34,129 nt of DNA from Novosphingobium clariflavum (GTDB lineage Bacteria; Pseudomonadota; Alphaproteobacteria; Sphingomonadales; Sphingomonadaceae): assembly GCF_026420865.1 (NCBI RefSeq), contig NZ_JAPCWC010000034.1:1-34129 (forward strand), in the 5' to 3' direction. Position 1 is the stretch's first letter. Each line of letters starts with the position of its first letter. The translations under genes and the position numbers were made by a program. Below are positions 24,333 through 33,682 of this stretch, piece by piece. A model generated the notes under the pieces. The model did no database searches. It saw only the letters and a list, made by a program, of their open reading frames with translations, and was not told the origin of the DNA.

Positions 24333-26011
24333 GGGATCATCCAGGGCAGCATATAGGCCTGCACGGTGGTCAGGACGCCGATCAGCGCGGCGAACAACAG
24401 GCTGTGCTTTACTGTGAAGCGGAACAATGCCGATTCGCGTCCCACCAGCCCCACCGCGCCGCAGGCGATCGCAATCGACTGGGGCGAGATCATCTTGCCC
24501 GTGCCCCCGCCAGTGGTGTTGACTGAGACCAGCAGCACGTCGCTGACCCCGATCTGGCGCGCCGTGGTCGCCTGCAACGCGCCGAACAGCGCGTTGGCCG
24601 AGGTGTCCGAGCCGGTCAGGAAAACGCCAAGCCAGCCAAGGAACGGCGAAAAGAAGGTAAAGGCGCGGCCCGTCTGCGCCAGCGGCAGCGCCAGCGTCGC
24701 GGACAGCCCGGAATAGTTGGCGACAAAGGCGAAGGCCAGCACGGTGCCGATCGAGTAGATCGGGACCAGCAGGCCCCTGACGGTCGCGGCGAAGGTGACG
24801 AGAGCCCGGCGCGGGCGCAGGCCGAGCACCAGCAATGTGACAAGCGCGGCGATGAAGATCGCAGTGCCCGTCCCGGAGAACCAATCGAACTTGTAATCGG
24901 CCGGAAACGGCGTTGCCTGCGCGGCGATCGGCGGTCCTTTCAGCACCCGCCCGTCGAGCAGCGGGACGCTGACATGCGCCACCATCGAGGACAACGGGCC
25001 ATCGGGCGCGAAGAGCCGCTTGAACGGTGCGACGCTCCACAGGGTCACAAAGGCGGTGAGGATCAGAAAGGGAGACCAGGCGCGCACCACCTGACCGCGC
25101 GTCACAGGCGCGGCGTCTTGGGCGGGCAGCGCCATTCCCGCTTCGCCGGCGTCCTCAAAGCGGAAGACGCGGGCGGGTTTCCAGAACCGCAGGAATAGCG
25201 GCAGACAGATCAGGGTCGCCAGGCCGGCGAGAATGTCGGGCAGTTCCGGTCCGACATGGTTGGCGGTCAGGGACTGGACGGTCGCGAACGATCCGCCTGC
25301 CACCAGCACGGCCGGCCATGTCTCCCGCACACCGCGCATGCCGTCCATGACGAAAACCAGCCAGAACGGGATCAGTAGCGCCAGCAGGGGCAGCTGACGG
25401 CCCGCCATCTGTCCGATCGCGAACGGCCCGATCCCCGTCACCTCGCCGGCGACGATGATCGGGATGCCCATCGCGCCATAGGCGACCGGCGCGGCATTGG
25501 CGATCAGGCACAGGCCCGCGGCGTGAAGCGGCTTGAACCCCAGGCCGACAAGCAGCGCTGCGGTGATCGCGATCGGGGCGCCGAATCCCGCCGCCCCTTC
25601 CAGGAAAGCGCCGAAGGCGAAGCCGACCAGCAGCAGCTGCAACCGCTGATCCTGGGTGATGGCCAGGATCGACCGCCGGATGATCGCGAACTGGCCCGTT
25701 TCCACGGACACCTTATAAAGAAAGACCGCGCCGACGATGATCCAGGCGATGGGCCACAGGCCATAGCAGAAGCCGTAGATCGCGGCCGCGAGCGCCATGC
25801 CGGCCGGCATCCCGAAAACCGTGACCGCCACTGCCATAGCCAGCAACAGGGTGATCGTGCCTGCGACGTGCCCCTTCAGCTTCAGCACGGTCAGCGCGGC
25901 GAAAAAGAAAAGGATCGGTATCGCCGCGACCAAGCCGGACAGCCAGAGGTTGCCCAAGGGATCATAAGTCTGGCTCCAAGTTGTGGCTGTCTGCACCAAT
26001 GGTCCTACCAA
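24329..26011 (-). CDS. lctP: L-lactate permease family transporter
   Basis: This 560-residue protein is hydrophobic throughout, with about 13-14 membrane helices, and belongs to the LctP/GlcA lactate permease family. The N-terminal WSQTYDPLGNLWLSG and motifs such as EGAAGFGAPIAITAALLVGLGF, TGSDTSANALFG and TGGGTGKMISPQSIAIA are characteristic. It imports lactate (or glycolate) with protons. The track-extreme start is TTG at 26011, with a GGGAG close upstream; TTG at 25999 or GTG at 25996 are alternatives because no ATG is near. It is the first gene of the operon and overlaps gntR by four bases. Confidence 0.92.
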   Translation of the reverse strand: MVGPLVQTATTWSQTYDPLGNLWLSGLVAAIPILFFFAALTVLKLKGHVAGTITLLLAMAVAVTVFGMPAGMALAAAIYGFCYGLWPIAWIIVGAVFLYKVSVETGQFAIIRRSILAITQDQRLQLLLVGFAFGAFLEGAAGFGAPIAITAALLVGLGFKPLHAAGLCLIANAAPVAYGAMGIPIIVAGEVTGIGPFAIGQMAGRQLPLLALLIPFWLVFVMDGMRGVRETWPAVLVAGGSFATVQSLTANHVGPELPDILAGLATLICLPLFLRFWKPARVFRFEDAGEAGMALPAQDAAPVTRGQVVRAWSPFLILTAFVTLWSVAPFKRLFAPDGPLSSMVAHVSVPLLDGRVLKGPPIAAQATPFPADYKFDWFSGTGTAIFIAALVTLLVLGLRPRRALVTFAATVRGLLVPIYSIGTVLAFAFVANYSGLSATLALPLAQTGRAFTFFSPFLGWLGVFLTGSDTSANALFGALQATTARQIGVSDVLLVSVNTTGGGTGKMISPQSIAIACGAVGLVGRESALFRFTVKHSLLFAALIGVLTTVQAYMLPWMIP

Positions 26012-26085
26012 GCTCCCGGTTTCTCTTCCTCTCCGTGGGTGAGTAGTCAGCGCGAGTCAAGGTGTCCGCGAGAATTTGCAATGAC

Positions 26086-26098
26086 TTGGTCTGACCAA
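26086..26098. promoter_or_regulatory. Candidate GntR/LldR operator before the lactate permease
   Basis: TTGGTC-T-GACCAA is a perfect 6+1+6 palindrome. It fits the TNGTNNNACNA core known for FadR-subgroup GntR regulators such as LldR and PdhR. It lies in the 94-base gap between the end of the second FUSC gene and the permease start, about 75 bases upstream of the permease start. Binding by the adjacent GntR protein is inferred. Confidence 0.65.
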
Positions 26099-26104
26099 AG
26101 TGCT

Positions 26105-27976
26105 TTAGCAGGATTCCTCCGGTGGCGCCTTCGCTGCGGCGAGGCGCCGGTGCCAGGCGATCGCCGCGTCGCCTGCCAAGCGGCGCAGTGCAGCTATCGA
26201 CGCGCGATCTTCCGACGACACGTGGAAGCGGCGTACCGTTGTGCCCAAGTCGTGCAGCGCGACCTCGGCCTCCGTGCTGGCCAGGCCGGCCGCGCGCCGC
26301 GCCGCCTCGATCTCTCCTATCGGGCGGGCGGCCTCGACCGCCGCGACATAGGCGTGGTTGGCCGCGATGCCGGACCGGATGCGCTCGGTGGGGGAGGCGC
26401 CAAAATCGGGCCAGAGCAGCAGCACGGCGAGCAGCGCGGCGATGCTGCCGATGACGTTATCGAGCATCCTGGCGGAGGCGATCCCGGCACCGGGCTGAAG
26501 CAGTTCGGTGACCAGAATGAACAGCATGGTGAGGAACGCCACGAACACGGTGTAGTTCACCGACCGCAGCGACACCGCCGTTCCCGCCAGCCCGATCGCC
26601 AAGCCGGCCAAAACTGCCGGCGCGGTGGCGACATGCAACACCAGTAGCGCGATGCACCCGCCCAGCAGACTTCCGAGAATGCGTTCCAGACAGCGCGTCC
26701 ATGTCACGCGTGCGCCGCCCTGCAATACGACCACCACCGCCATCGCCGCCCAATAAGGATAGCCCAGCCGAAAGACGATCGCTGTGTAATAGACCGCCAT
26801 CAGCCCGGCGGACTGGCGTAGCGCCTGCCGGCAAGCCTGCCGCCACCCGGTCGCCGGGGCCGTTGCCAGGTCGGCGGTCCTGGTGATGATGGGCAGGTCG
26901 GTAGGGTGGGCGTCGAAAGCGTCCAGCGCCTGCGCGATCGCGCGCACGCACCCGATGCACAGGTTGTCCGAGAGACGCCCTTCGGTTCGCCGCAACCGCT
27001 TGACGGCGCGGTGTCTCGTTTTCCGGCCGGCTTCCCCCGCGCGCATCGACGATCGCCAGGCGAGCAGCGCCACCCGTACCGCCCGCGCAGTTGCAACGCG
27101 CTGGGGGGCGGGGCCGATATGGTCGATGAACGCCTGGTCGAGCGCGATCAATGCCCCGAATATGGTTTCCGCCGTGTCAAGGAGGCGAAGAAGCGGCGCG
27201 GTTACACCAGGATCGCGGGCGTAAGGGGCGATCAACCCGCGCAGCCGCTCGATCGACAGGCGCACGGCGCGGCGATGTGCGGCATGCTCGCTGTGCCATT
27301 GCTCGTCGCGATGGCGGCTATCCCCGATCGTCGCCAGATCGCCGCTCATGTCCAGCAGCCGCGCGGTGACGGCATCGGCGAGCTGGCGCAGCGGAGCCGC
27401 AGGGTCGAGCCGCCACAGCGCATTTATCAGGAGATAGGCCCAGGCCGATCCCGCGCTGAAGGCGCCCGCCTGAAAAAGGGCATTATCCAAGGGGCGCGGA
27501 AAGCCGACGGCGACGACCCCCACAACCGCCAGCAGAGTGCCGAGCGGCCCGCTCCAGGCAACGCGTGATCCTCCGACAATCGACAGGAACACCAGCGCCG
27601 GCCCGATTATCATGCCGGCCATAGCACCTGCCGACGCCCCCCAGGCTCCGGCGAGCGTGACCAGCGTCCCACACACGACGAACAGCAGGAGCAGACGGCG
27701 TCGCAGCCGGTCCGGGCCAGGCGCGTCGCACAGGCAGGTCCAGAAGGCGGCGAACACCGCCCAGCCTAGCGCCGCCCGCCCGAAGGAAACCGCGATCGCC
27801 AGCGGTACGCCGACAGCCAGCGCGGCGCGGCACCCCTCCGCAAGGCTGAAATGTTCCGGCGCCAGCCCAATGGAGCGTAGTTCCAGCCATCGCGCAGCTA
27901 GTCTGACGGTGGTCGGTGCGGTGCGTCGGGATACCCACCCCATCGCCCATGATGCCATGGTCCTGTCCATCGTCAT
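26105..27976 (-). CDS. Second FUSC-family inner-membrane transporter
   Basis: This 623-residue protein has two helical membrane blocks (about residues 45-200 and 375-520) around a soluble domain with repeated charged helices, the layout of FUSC/AaeB proteins. PYWAAMAVVVVLQGG is the conserved helix motif. The ATG at 27976 was chosen because GAGGAAG lies seven bases upstream; the open frame extends 39 codons further but has no such site. It runs in the same direction as the lactate operon but a 94-base gap with an operator separates them. It probably exports an aromatic or other organic acid. Confidence 0.85.
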   Translation of the reverse strand: MTMDRTMASWAMGWVSRRTAPTTVRLAARWLELRSIGLAPEHFSLAEGCRAALAVGVPLAIAVSFGRAALGWAVFAAFWTCLCDAPGPDRLRRRLLLLFVVCGTLVTLAGAWGASAGAMAGMIIGPALVFLSIVGGSRVAWSGPLGTLLAVVGVVAVGFPRPLDNALFQAGAFSAGSAWAYLLINALWRLDPAAPLRQLADAVTARLLDMSGDLATIGDSRHRDEQWHSEHAAHRRAVRLSIERLRGLIAPYARDPGVTAPLLRLLDTAETIFGALIALDQAFIDHIGPAPQRVATARAVRVALLAWRSSMRAGEAGRKTRHRAVKRLRRTEGRLSDNLCIGCVRAIAQALDAFDAHPTDLPIITRTADLATAPATGWRQACRQALRQSAGLMAVYYTAIVFRLGYPYWAAMAVVVVLQGGARVTWTRCLERILGSLLGGCIALLVLHVATAPAVLAGLAIGLAGTAVSLRSVNYTVFVAFLTMLFILVTELLQPGAGIASARMLDNVIGSIAALLAVLLLWPDFGASPTERIRSGIAANHAYVAAVEAARPIGEIEAARRAAGLASTEAEVALHDLGTTVRRFHVSSEDRASIAALRRLAGDAAIAWHRRLAAAKAPPEESC

Positions 27977-28172
27977 CGTTCTTCCTCGGCGCCTAGCGCC
28001 CGTCCAGAGACATTCTCCGCGTGGCACATGCAAATAGATCGTACATACCCAATAGGGTATGCTGGCATCCGGACTCGTTTCGACTCGCTGCATCCAACTG
28101 GCTTAAGGGCCAGATCATCGCCGCGATTGGGCGGGGCACCGAACGTTAGAAGCAAGCAGTTGATGGTAGTTT
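27977..28172. other. Intergenic region between the second FUSC gene and oprB
   Basis: This 196-base gap should hold the FUSC promoter and the end of the oprB transcript. The sequence is AT-richer near 28030-28070. I saw no strong terminator or operator. Confidence 0.35.
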
Positions 28173-29885
28173 TCAGAAATTTGCGATGATCTTCATGCCT
28201 AGTAGCGTCGCGTCGGGGGTCTTGGTGGTTTCACCCGGACGGATCATATAGTCAAATTCGGGCTGAAGCTGAAGGCCGGGCATGACATCAATGCTATAAT
28301 AAGCCTCGATCACGTGAGAGCTGGTCTGCGGTGCCAGCACCGAAGCCCCAAGCGACTGACCGCTATCGATCAAGTACATCTGGTTGAGGCGCAATCGGTC
28401 GCTGACATGATACCACGACCATAGCACGCCAAAACGATCGGTATCGCGATGCGGGACCACCCCGTTGAATGAAAAGCCCGCATAATATTGGTCTGACAAC
28501 GCCGCCACGCGCGGGGTGTTGTGGACATAGCCGAACATCAGGTAACCACCCGACATCTGGTCCGATCCGCCCTTGCGGTAGATCATCTGATCACCTTCGA
28601 ACCAGTACATATTCATCGGTGCGCTAGGCGGCGTACTATCCCGCTTAATCGCGTTGGCTGCGCCGGTTGTCATCAGGTCGGCATAACGTGAGGTGTCGCG
28701 GGCATAGCCGAACACATAATGGCCCGGTAGCTTTTTGTCGGTGAGAAACGGCTGCCACGTGAATTCAATCGGCAGCATGACCCCGGTGGTTCGCTCGCTG
28801 CCCCAGGCCCAGCCCGATGGATTGCTCGCCAGCGGCGTGACCTGATAAACACCCAACTGTACGCTGGTATCACGCGTGGGGCGCAAGCGTACACGCCCAC
28901 CCATCGTAGCCTTGGGATAAACGGCGAACCCGGGTGCCCGCTTGAGTATAACCGGCGCCGAGCACGTCACCATGAACGAACATAGTAGCGGCGATGTCGC
29001 AAACACGTGGGTCAGCGACATGCGTCCCACCGCCACATCAAGGCGCCCGTCTAACATGGTTTTTTGTAGGTAGAAGTCGACAAGATGAGCGGCGACGCCT
29101 CCCGTTAGTCCATACACTTCCATCAAGTTGATATAACGCTCGCCCAGTCGATCGGTCGACACCTGGTGCCCCACTCGGTTCATTACCAAGGCGTGCAGCG
29201 TCCAGCCTCGCAGCCCGACCAGCTTGTCGAGATCGAAATGCATTTGCAGGGTGAGTTCGTGAACATAGTCTGCGCCGCGTTCCACGCCGCCATCAAGGTT
29301 GTCCATCGCTTCCGCCTTATAGGAGAGGGAGAATGTCAATCCCTTCTGCTTCAGGCTGGCACGGAACCGATCGAGCGGCGTGATCAGATGGCCGCCCACA
29401 GTGGTCGGCACATAATAGGCATCGGGAATGTCGGTACGGCGCAGCGAGTCGAGTTCGGATGGCAACATCCAGGATATAGCCTCACTGTCAGTCAGAGGAC
29501 GCAGGCTGCTGCCGCCAATATTGCGGCGAAGGCCTTCTGCGGTGTCGGGCATGAGAGGGGCCGTATCGGTGGCAGGAGTGTCATGATCACCCTCAGCATC
29601 GTCATCATCTGATGGCGTGGGTGCTGCATTTGCCCCCACCGACACGGCGGTGACAACGGATGCCGTTTCATGGGGCGACGCTGCGGACAAAAACTTGGTC
29701 GACGTCAGCGGCGATACGATCTCCCGTTCAAGGGGGGCACCGTCCTGAGAACCGCTGGCTTGAAGAACGCTGTCTTCGGCATGGGCCATCACTGGGCTGG
29801 CGCAGGAGATCAAGGTTGCAGACAAAGTTGTTAGCATCGGCAAAGAAGCGCGACTGTGCGAAAACGGCCGGGGAAATTTTTGCAT
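28173..29885 (-). CDS. oprB: OprB-family carbohydrate-selective porin
   Basis: This 570-residue outer-membrane protein has a signal peptide cleaved near AHA-ED (residue 36). A roughly 130-residue leader follows, containing an acidic DDDDAEGDHD run (93-102). The beta-barrel of the OprB family begins about residue 165 (LDRFRASLKQKGLTFSLSYKAE) and includes KLVGLRGWTLHALVMN; it ends with a terminal Phe (GMKIIANF), typical of barrel insertion. OprB porins admit glucose and other sugars. The ATG at 29885 is the start that begins the signal peptide; the longer frame is not plausible. It lies 140 bases downstream of gcd in the same direction, so the two probably cooperate in glucose uptake and oxidation. 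Confidence 0.88.
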   Translation of the reverse strand: MQKFPRPFSHSRASLPMLTTLSATLISCASPVMAHAEDSVLQASGSQDGAPLEREIVSPLTSTKFLSAASPHETASVVTAVSVGANAAPTPSDDDDAEGDHDTPATDTAPLMPDTAEGLRRNIGGSSLRPLTDSEAISWMLPSELDSLRRTDIPDAYYVPTTVGGHLITPLDRFRASLKQKGLTFSLSYKAEAMDNLDGGVERGADYVHELTLQMHFDLDKLVGLRGWTLHALVMNRVGHQVSTDRLGERYINLMEVYGLTGGVAAHLVDFYLQKTMLDGRLDVAVGRMSLTHVFATSPLLCSFMVTCSAPVILKRAPGFAVYPKATMGGRVRLRPTRDTSVQLGVYQVTPLASNPSGWAWGSERTTGVMLPIEFTWQPFLTDKKLPGHYVFGYARDTSRYADLMTTGAANAIKRDSTPPSAPMNMYWFEGDQMIYRKGGSDQMSGGYLMFGYVHNTPRVAALSDQYYAGFSFNGVVPHRDTDRFGVLWSWYHVSDRLRLNQMYLIDSGQSLGASVLAPQTSSHVIEAYYSIDVMPGLQLQPEFDYMIRPGETTKTPDATLLGMKIIANF

Positions 29886-29969
29886 TATGAAGCCCTGACC
29901 AGCTAGGCGCGTTTCTCCAGGCCGGGTCGATCCATAGAAGCGCCAGGAATCCGCGATCAAATAAGAGGC

Positions 29970-30008
29970 CGGAGCGGCTGTTCGGGGTAAAGCCGAAAGG
30001 CCGCTCCG
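29970..30008 (-). terminator. Hairpin between gcd and oprB
   Basis: CGGAGCGGC (29970-29978) pairs perfectly with GCCGCTCCG (30000-30008), and inner arms TTCGG/CCGAA (29981-29985, 29993-29997) extend the stem after a 2-base internal bulge, leaving a 7-base loop. On the minus strand it comes 18 bases after the gcd stop and is followed by a T-containing tract without a pure U run. It may be a partial terminator or an RNA-processing stem that sets the gcd-to-oprB ratio. Confidence 0.55.
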
Positions 30009-30025
30009 ACGTGGCGATGTCATCC

Positions 30026-32464
30026 CTAGCGGGCAGCCAAGCCTTTTTGTGGGAGGGCGTAGGCAATGATATAGTCGCCTACGTCAGCCGCGTGGCTCAT
30101 ACCGCCTACCGAGATCACGACATACTGACGTCCGGTACGCGGCGAGCGGTAGATCAAAGGAGCGGCCGGGGCACCGGCGGGCAGCCGGGCCTTCCACACT
30201 TCTTTGCCCGTGAGCGAATCCAGCGCGCGCAGGTAATTGTCCTGGGTCCCGGCAAAGAAAACCAGACCAGAGGCTGTTGAGGTCGGTCCACCCAAAGTAG
30301 GCATGCCAAGCGGGATCGGCAGGTGGGTTTTGATACCCATCGGCCCAGTATCGCGCACCGTGCCAAGCGGCACCTGCCAGACGATTTTCTTGGTCTTGAG
30401 GTCGATCGCGGTCATCGTGCCGAAGGGAGGCGTATTGCAAGGTACGGCCAGCGGCGACTGGAGAACGTCGATCCGGACTCCGCGATAGGGTCCAGCGACC
30501 TGCGGACGAAGCGTGCCCATGAAGCCGGGAACTTCGTCCATCGAGATCTTGTACTTGCCGGCGTTTTTCTCGTTGACCAGCATCATGCGTAGCGGCACGC
30601 GCATGTCGTTCACAAACATCAGGTCCCGCGTTTCGTCGATCGAGACACCGCCCCAGTTCATACCGCCGAGCAGGCTCGGATATTCGATATAGGGTTTCTC
30701 ACCCGGAGGCGTGAAGGCACCGGTATAAACCGAGTCCTTGAACATGATGCGGCAGTACAGCTGGTCGAAGGTGCTGACGCCCCACATCTTGCGTTCGCTC
30801 AGGCGATCATTGCCAATGATTGGCATGCCTACCGAAAATGGCTGTGTCGGCGATAGCCGATCGCCTTCGGCAGCCGGATTGTTGGTGACGGCCCGTTCGA
30901 CGACGCGAGTAACCGGCTTGCCGGTCCGACGGTCGAGAACGAAGATATTGCCCGTCTTGGTGGTTTGGATGAGCGCGGGAACCTTCAGGCCCTTGTCGTT
31001 CGTCACATCATAGAGAACGGGTTGTGAGGGCACGTCATAGTCCCACACGTCGTGGTGTACGGTCTGATAGACCCACCGTGTCCGACCGGTCGAGGCGTCG
31101 ACCGCGACAATGGCGGCGCCGAACTTTTCCTTGGCCTGGTTGCGGTCACCCCCCCAATAGTCGGGCGGACCAGCCCCGGTGGGGAGGTAGACGAGGTTGA
31201 GCTCACGGTCGTAAGTCGGGACCGTCCAGACATTGGGGGTTTCGAGAGAGAATTGCGGATTCTGCTGCGCGGCGACAGCATTGTCGGGACTACCCACGTC
31301 CCAGACCCAGGCCAGCTTGCCGGTCAGGGCATCATAGGCGCGCACCGCGCCCGAGGGTTCGCCGTGGACGATGTCACGGACCCAGCCACCGACAACGGCG
31401 ACATGCCCCATCAGCACCGGAACCGATGTCGGATGATAGCGCTTGCCCTGCTCGACCGGGCCCATGCCTGGGGCCAGGTCGACTGTGCCCCCCTTGCCGA
31501 AATCGGCGCAAGGCTTGCCGGTGGCCGCATCGATGGCGATCAGACGTGCATCGACCGTGGAGATGAGCAGCCGCTGCCTGCATATACCGTCGGGGAGCGC
31601 AGCTTTCTGCGAGGGCGTCAAGCGGGTATCGGCGTCGACGTCGTAATAGCCAACACCCCGGCATGTGACGTGTTCGGCGGAATGAGCATGTGGATCGAAT
31701 TTCCACAGCGCCTTGCCGGTGTCTGCATCGAGCGCCGTGACCATGTTTTCAGGCGTGCATGAGTAGAGTATGTTGCCGATCTGCAGCGGCGTGTTCTCGT
31801 CGACGCCAATCCCGGCCCCGGTCGTGCGGCGCCCGGTGCGATAGGTCCACGCAACCTGCAAATCGCTCACATTTTCGAGATTGATGTCGTTGAATGGCGC
31901 AAAGCGCGTCCCGTTGGCGTTGCGCCCGAACATCGCCCAGTTGCCCGGCGCGTCGATCTTGTCGAGCGCGAGGGGCGTTTGTGCGGACAGATTGCCCGGC
32001 TCGTAAATGGCGCCGTGCGGGAAGAAAGCCGAAATGAGCGTCAATATCAGCGCACCGGCGGTTGCTGCACCACCCCAGAAGCTGGCACTGCGCAGTTTCG
32101 CCGGCACGGCTTCCAGCGTCGCACTCGCCCAAAGCCCGAGACCAAACATCAGGGCGGGAACCACCAGACGTGGCAGCAGCGCCCAGAAGCCGAACTCGGG
32201 CGTGTCGAAAAGGGCCCAGATGACCGTCGCACCAAAAATGGCGATCGTCAGATGTAAAGCAGCGTGGTGCCTTTTAAGGTAAAGAAACGCGAGAATAACA
32301 TATGCCACACCTGCCAGGGCATAATAGGATGACCCTCCAAGTGTGATCAGCCTCAACCCGCCTGCGGCAAGGACAAGGCCAACGGCGAGGGTTAGGGCGG
32401 AGAACAGAACGCGAAAAATGCTTCGGCCGTTCAAGCGATGCGGAAGTGAAGAGTAGTCATTCAT
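30026..32464 (-). CDS. gcd: Membrane-bound PQQ-dependent glucose dehydrogenase
   Basis: This 812-residue quinoprotein oxidises glucose to gluconolactone in the periplasm and feeds ubiquinone. Five membrane helices occupy about residues 15-147, followed by the eight-bladed PQQ propeller. His265 in EHVTCRGVGYY matches the E. coli His262 site, and the active Asp lies in HHDVWDYDVP. LPIPLGMPTLGG, GLVFFAGTQDNYLRA and RQYVVISVGG are close to E. coli Gcd. Quinate dehydrogenases share the fold and are the main alternative. It faces a divergent LysR gene, and oprB lies downstream, supporting a sugar role. PQQ synthesis genes are not in the window. Confidence 0.93.
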   Translation of the reverse strand: MNDYSSLPHRLNGRSIFRVLFSALTLAVGLVLAAGGLRLITLGGSSYYALAGVAYVILAFLYLKRHHAALHLTIAIFGATVIWALFDTPEFGFWALLPRLVVPALMFGLGLWASATLEAVPAKLRSASFWGGAATAGALILTLISAFFPHGAIYEPGNLSAQTPLALDKIDAPGNWAMFGRNANGTRFAPFNDINLENVSDLQVAWTYRTGRRTTGAGIGVDENTPLQIGNILYSCTPENMVTALDADTGKALWKFDPHAHSAEHVTCRGVGYYDVDADTRLTPSQKAALPDGICRQRLLISTVDARLIAIDAATGKPCADFGKGGTVDLAPGMGPVEQGKRYHPTSVPVLMGHVAVVGGWVRDIVHGEPSGAVRAYDALTGKLAWVWDVGSPDNAVAAQQNPQFSLETPNVWTVPTYDRELNLVYLPTGAGPPDYWGGDRNQAKEKFGAAIVAVDASTGRTRWVYQTVHHDVWDYDVPSQPVLYDVTNDKGLKVPALIQTTKTGNIFVLDRRTGKPVTRVVERAVTNNPAAEGDRLSPTQPFSVGMPIIGNDRLSERKMWGVSTFDQLYCRIMFKDSVYTGAFTPPGEKPYIEYPSLLGGMNWGGVSIDETRDLMFVNDMRVPLRMMLVNEKNAGKYKISMDEVPGFMGTLRPQVAGPYRGVRIDVLQSPLAVPCNTPPFGTMTAIDLKTKKIVWQVPLGTVRDTGPMGIKTHLPIPLGMPTLGGPTSTASGLVFFAGTQDNYLRALDSLTGKEVWKARLPAGAPAAPLIYRSPRTGRQYVVISVGGMSHAADVGDYIIAYALPQKGLAAR

Positions 32465-32773
32465 GACGGTCGCTCAACGAATCTACATCAGCCAATCTGT
32501 CCAACGGCATTTGACGGTTGTTCACTTAGTTGCCTTTCCATATTTATACTGGAGTTTCACAAGAAATCCGGCGGCGCTGGTATATTATCCCATTTTATGT
32601 TTGGATTCTGCACGCGGTCTATATTGTGAAATACGCGCAAATGGCACTAATTCATATCTATCAATCGGAAGCGCGGTCGTTAGACCTGGGTGCCGCATTC
32701 ATGCGCGGTCCTTTATTTCGCTTTTGTGTATGAAGGAAATGAATTTGCGGAATTGTGAATATTCCAGTAACGA
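32465..32773. other. AT-rich divergent promoter region between gcd and lysR
   Basis: These 309 bases are much richer in A and T than the flanking genes, which suits two divergent promoters and bending. Short open frames here, such as one from 32463, show no family features and are not counted as genes. A candidate LysR box lies at its right end. Confidence 0.45.
32749..32765. promoter_or_regulatory. Candidate LysR-type binding box
   Basis: GGAAT and ATTCC flank TGTGAAT in an interrupted dyad of the T-N11-A type that LysR regulators bind. It lies nine bases before the LysR start codon, a usual place for autoregulation. The arms are only five bases. Confidence 0.3.
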
Positions 32774-33682
32774 ATGGCCATGGAATTCCGGCTATTACGC
32801 TCGTTCACTGAAGTCGTGCGTTGCGGCGGTTTCTCGCAAGCAGCGCGTTCGCTCGCTTCCACGCAGTCCACGATCAGCAAAGCAGTCAAGCAACTCGAGA
32901 ATGAGCTGGGAACAATATTGCTCGACCGTTCCGGGCACCGCTGCGTGATGACCCCTGCGGGAGAAGTGGTATATCGCCGCGGCATCAAGTTGCTGGCCGA
33001 TCGCGACGACGTACTGGCCGAACTCGATGAAATACGAGGCTTGCAACGGGGCGTTTTACGACTTGGCATCCCCTCCGTTGGCAATATTAAATTATTCGCG
33101 CCCGTGGTATGCACCTACCGCGAGCGTTATCCACAAATCGAATTACGTCTGATCGAACATGGAAGCAACCAGCTCGAAAAGCACTTGCGGGCTGGTGACA
33201 TCGATATCGCCGGCATTCTGGAGCCGCAGTCTCCTGACTTTGAATGGGAGCCGATACGGAGCAAACCGATCGTTGCCTTACTTTCGTCAGTCCATCCCCT
33301 CAGCCGCTGCGGCAGTCTCAAGTTGACGGATTTGCGCGATGTCCCTTTCGTCCTCTTCGACCTCGGCTTCCGTCTGCACGGCATGATCCTCAATGCCAGT
33401 CGTAAAGCAGGCTTCGAGCCGACCGTTGCCGTTACGAGCAGCCAGATCGATTTCATGATGGAACTGGTTTCAACCAATGTCGGAGTAGCGTTCCTGCCAA
33501 GCGAGATCGTCGATGAAAAACACCTACAAGGTATCGTTTCAGTACCCCTCGACGAAGCGGAGCTGGCCTGGGTGATGGGTCATGCATGGCGGCGTAATGC
33601 CTATCTTTCTGACGCGACAGTTGCATGGATGAAGCTGATGCGGGAAACTTCCCGCCCGAGTGAACTTTATACAGGCGTCTAG
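32774..33682 (+). CDS. LysR-family transcriptional regulator
   Basis: This 302-residue protein has the LysR helix-turn-helix at about residues 4-63 (FTEVVRCGGFSQAARSLAST, then TISKAVKQLENELG). A type-2 periplasmic-binding-like effector domain runs from about residue 90 to 295. The start at 32774 has another ATG two codons later (32780), and no good Shine-Dalgarno separates them. It is divergent from gcd across an AT-rich gap, so it most likely controls gcd/oprB, itself, or both; aromatic or sugar-acid effectors are possible. Its base composition is less GC-rich than the central genes. Confidence 0.92.
   Translation: MAMEFRLLRSFTEVVRCGGFSQAARSLASTQSTISKAVKQLENELGTILLDRSGHRCVMTPAGEVVYRRGIKLLADRDDVLAELDEIRGLQRGVLRLGIPSVGNIKLFAPVVCTYRERYPQIELRLIEHGSNQLEKHLRAGDIDIAGILEPQSPDFEWEPIRSKPIVALLSSVHPLSRCGSLKLTDLRDVPFVLFDLGFRLHGMILNASRKAGFEPTVAVTSSQIDFMMELVSTNVGVAFLPSEIVDEKHLQGIVSVPLDEAELAWVMGHAWRRNAYLSDATVAWMKLMRETSRPSELYTGV

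Noticed and set aside
23508..25040. A 510-codon open frame covering the GntR gene and extending into the permease gene
   Set aside because: The extension is the antisense-shifted reading of the permease; the real GntR start is the ATG at 24332 overlapping the permease stop.
32463..32948. A 161-codon plus-strand frame across the gcd-lysR gap
   Set aside because: It lies in AT-rich promoter sequence, overlaps the LysR gene in another frame and shows no recognisable domain.
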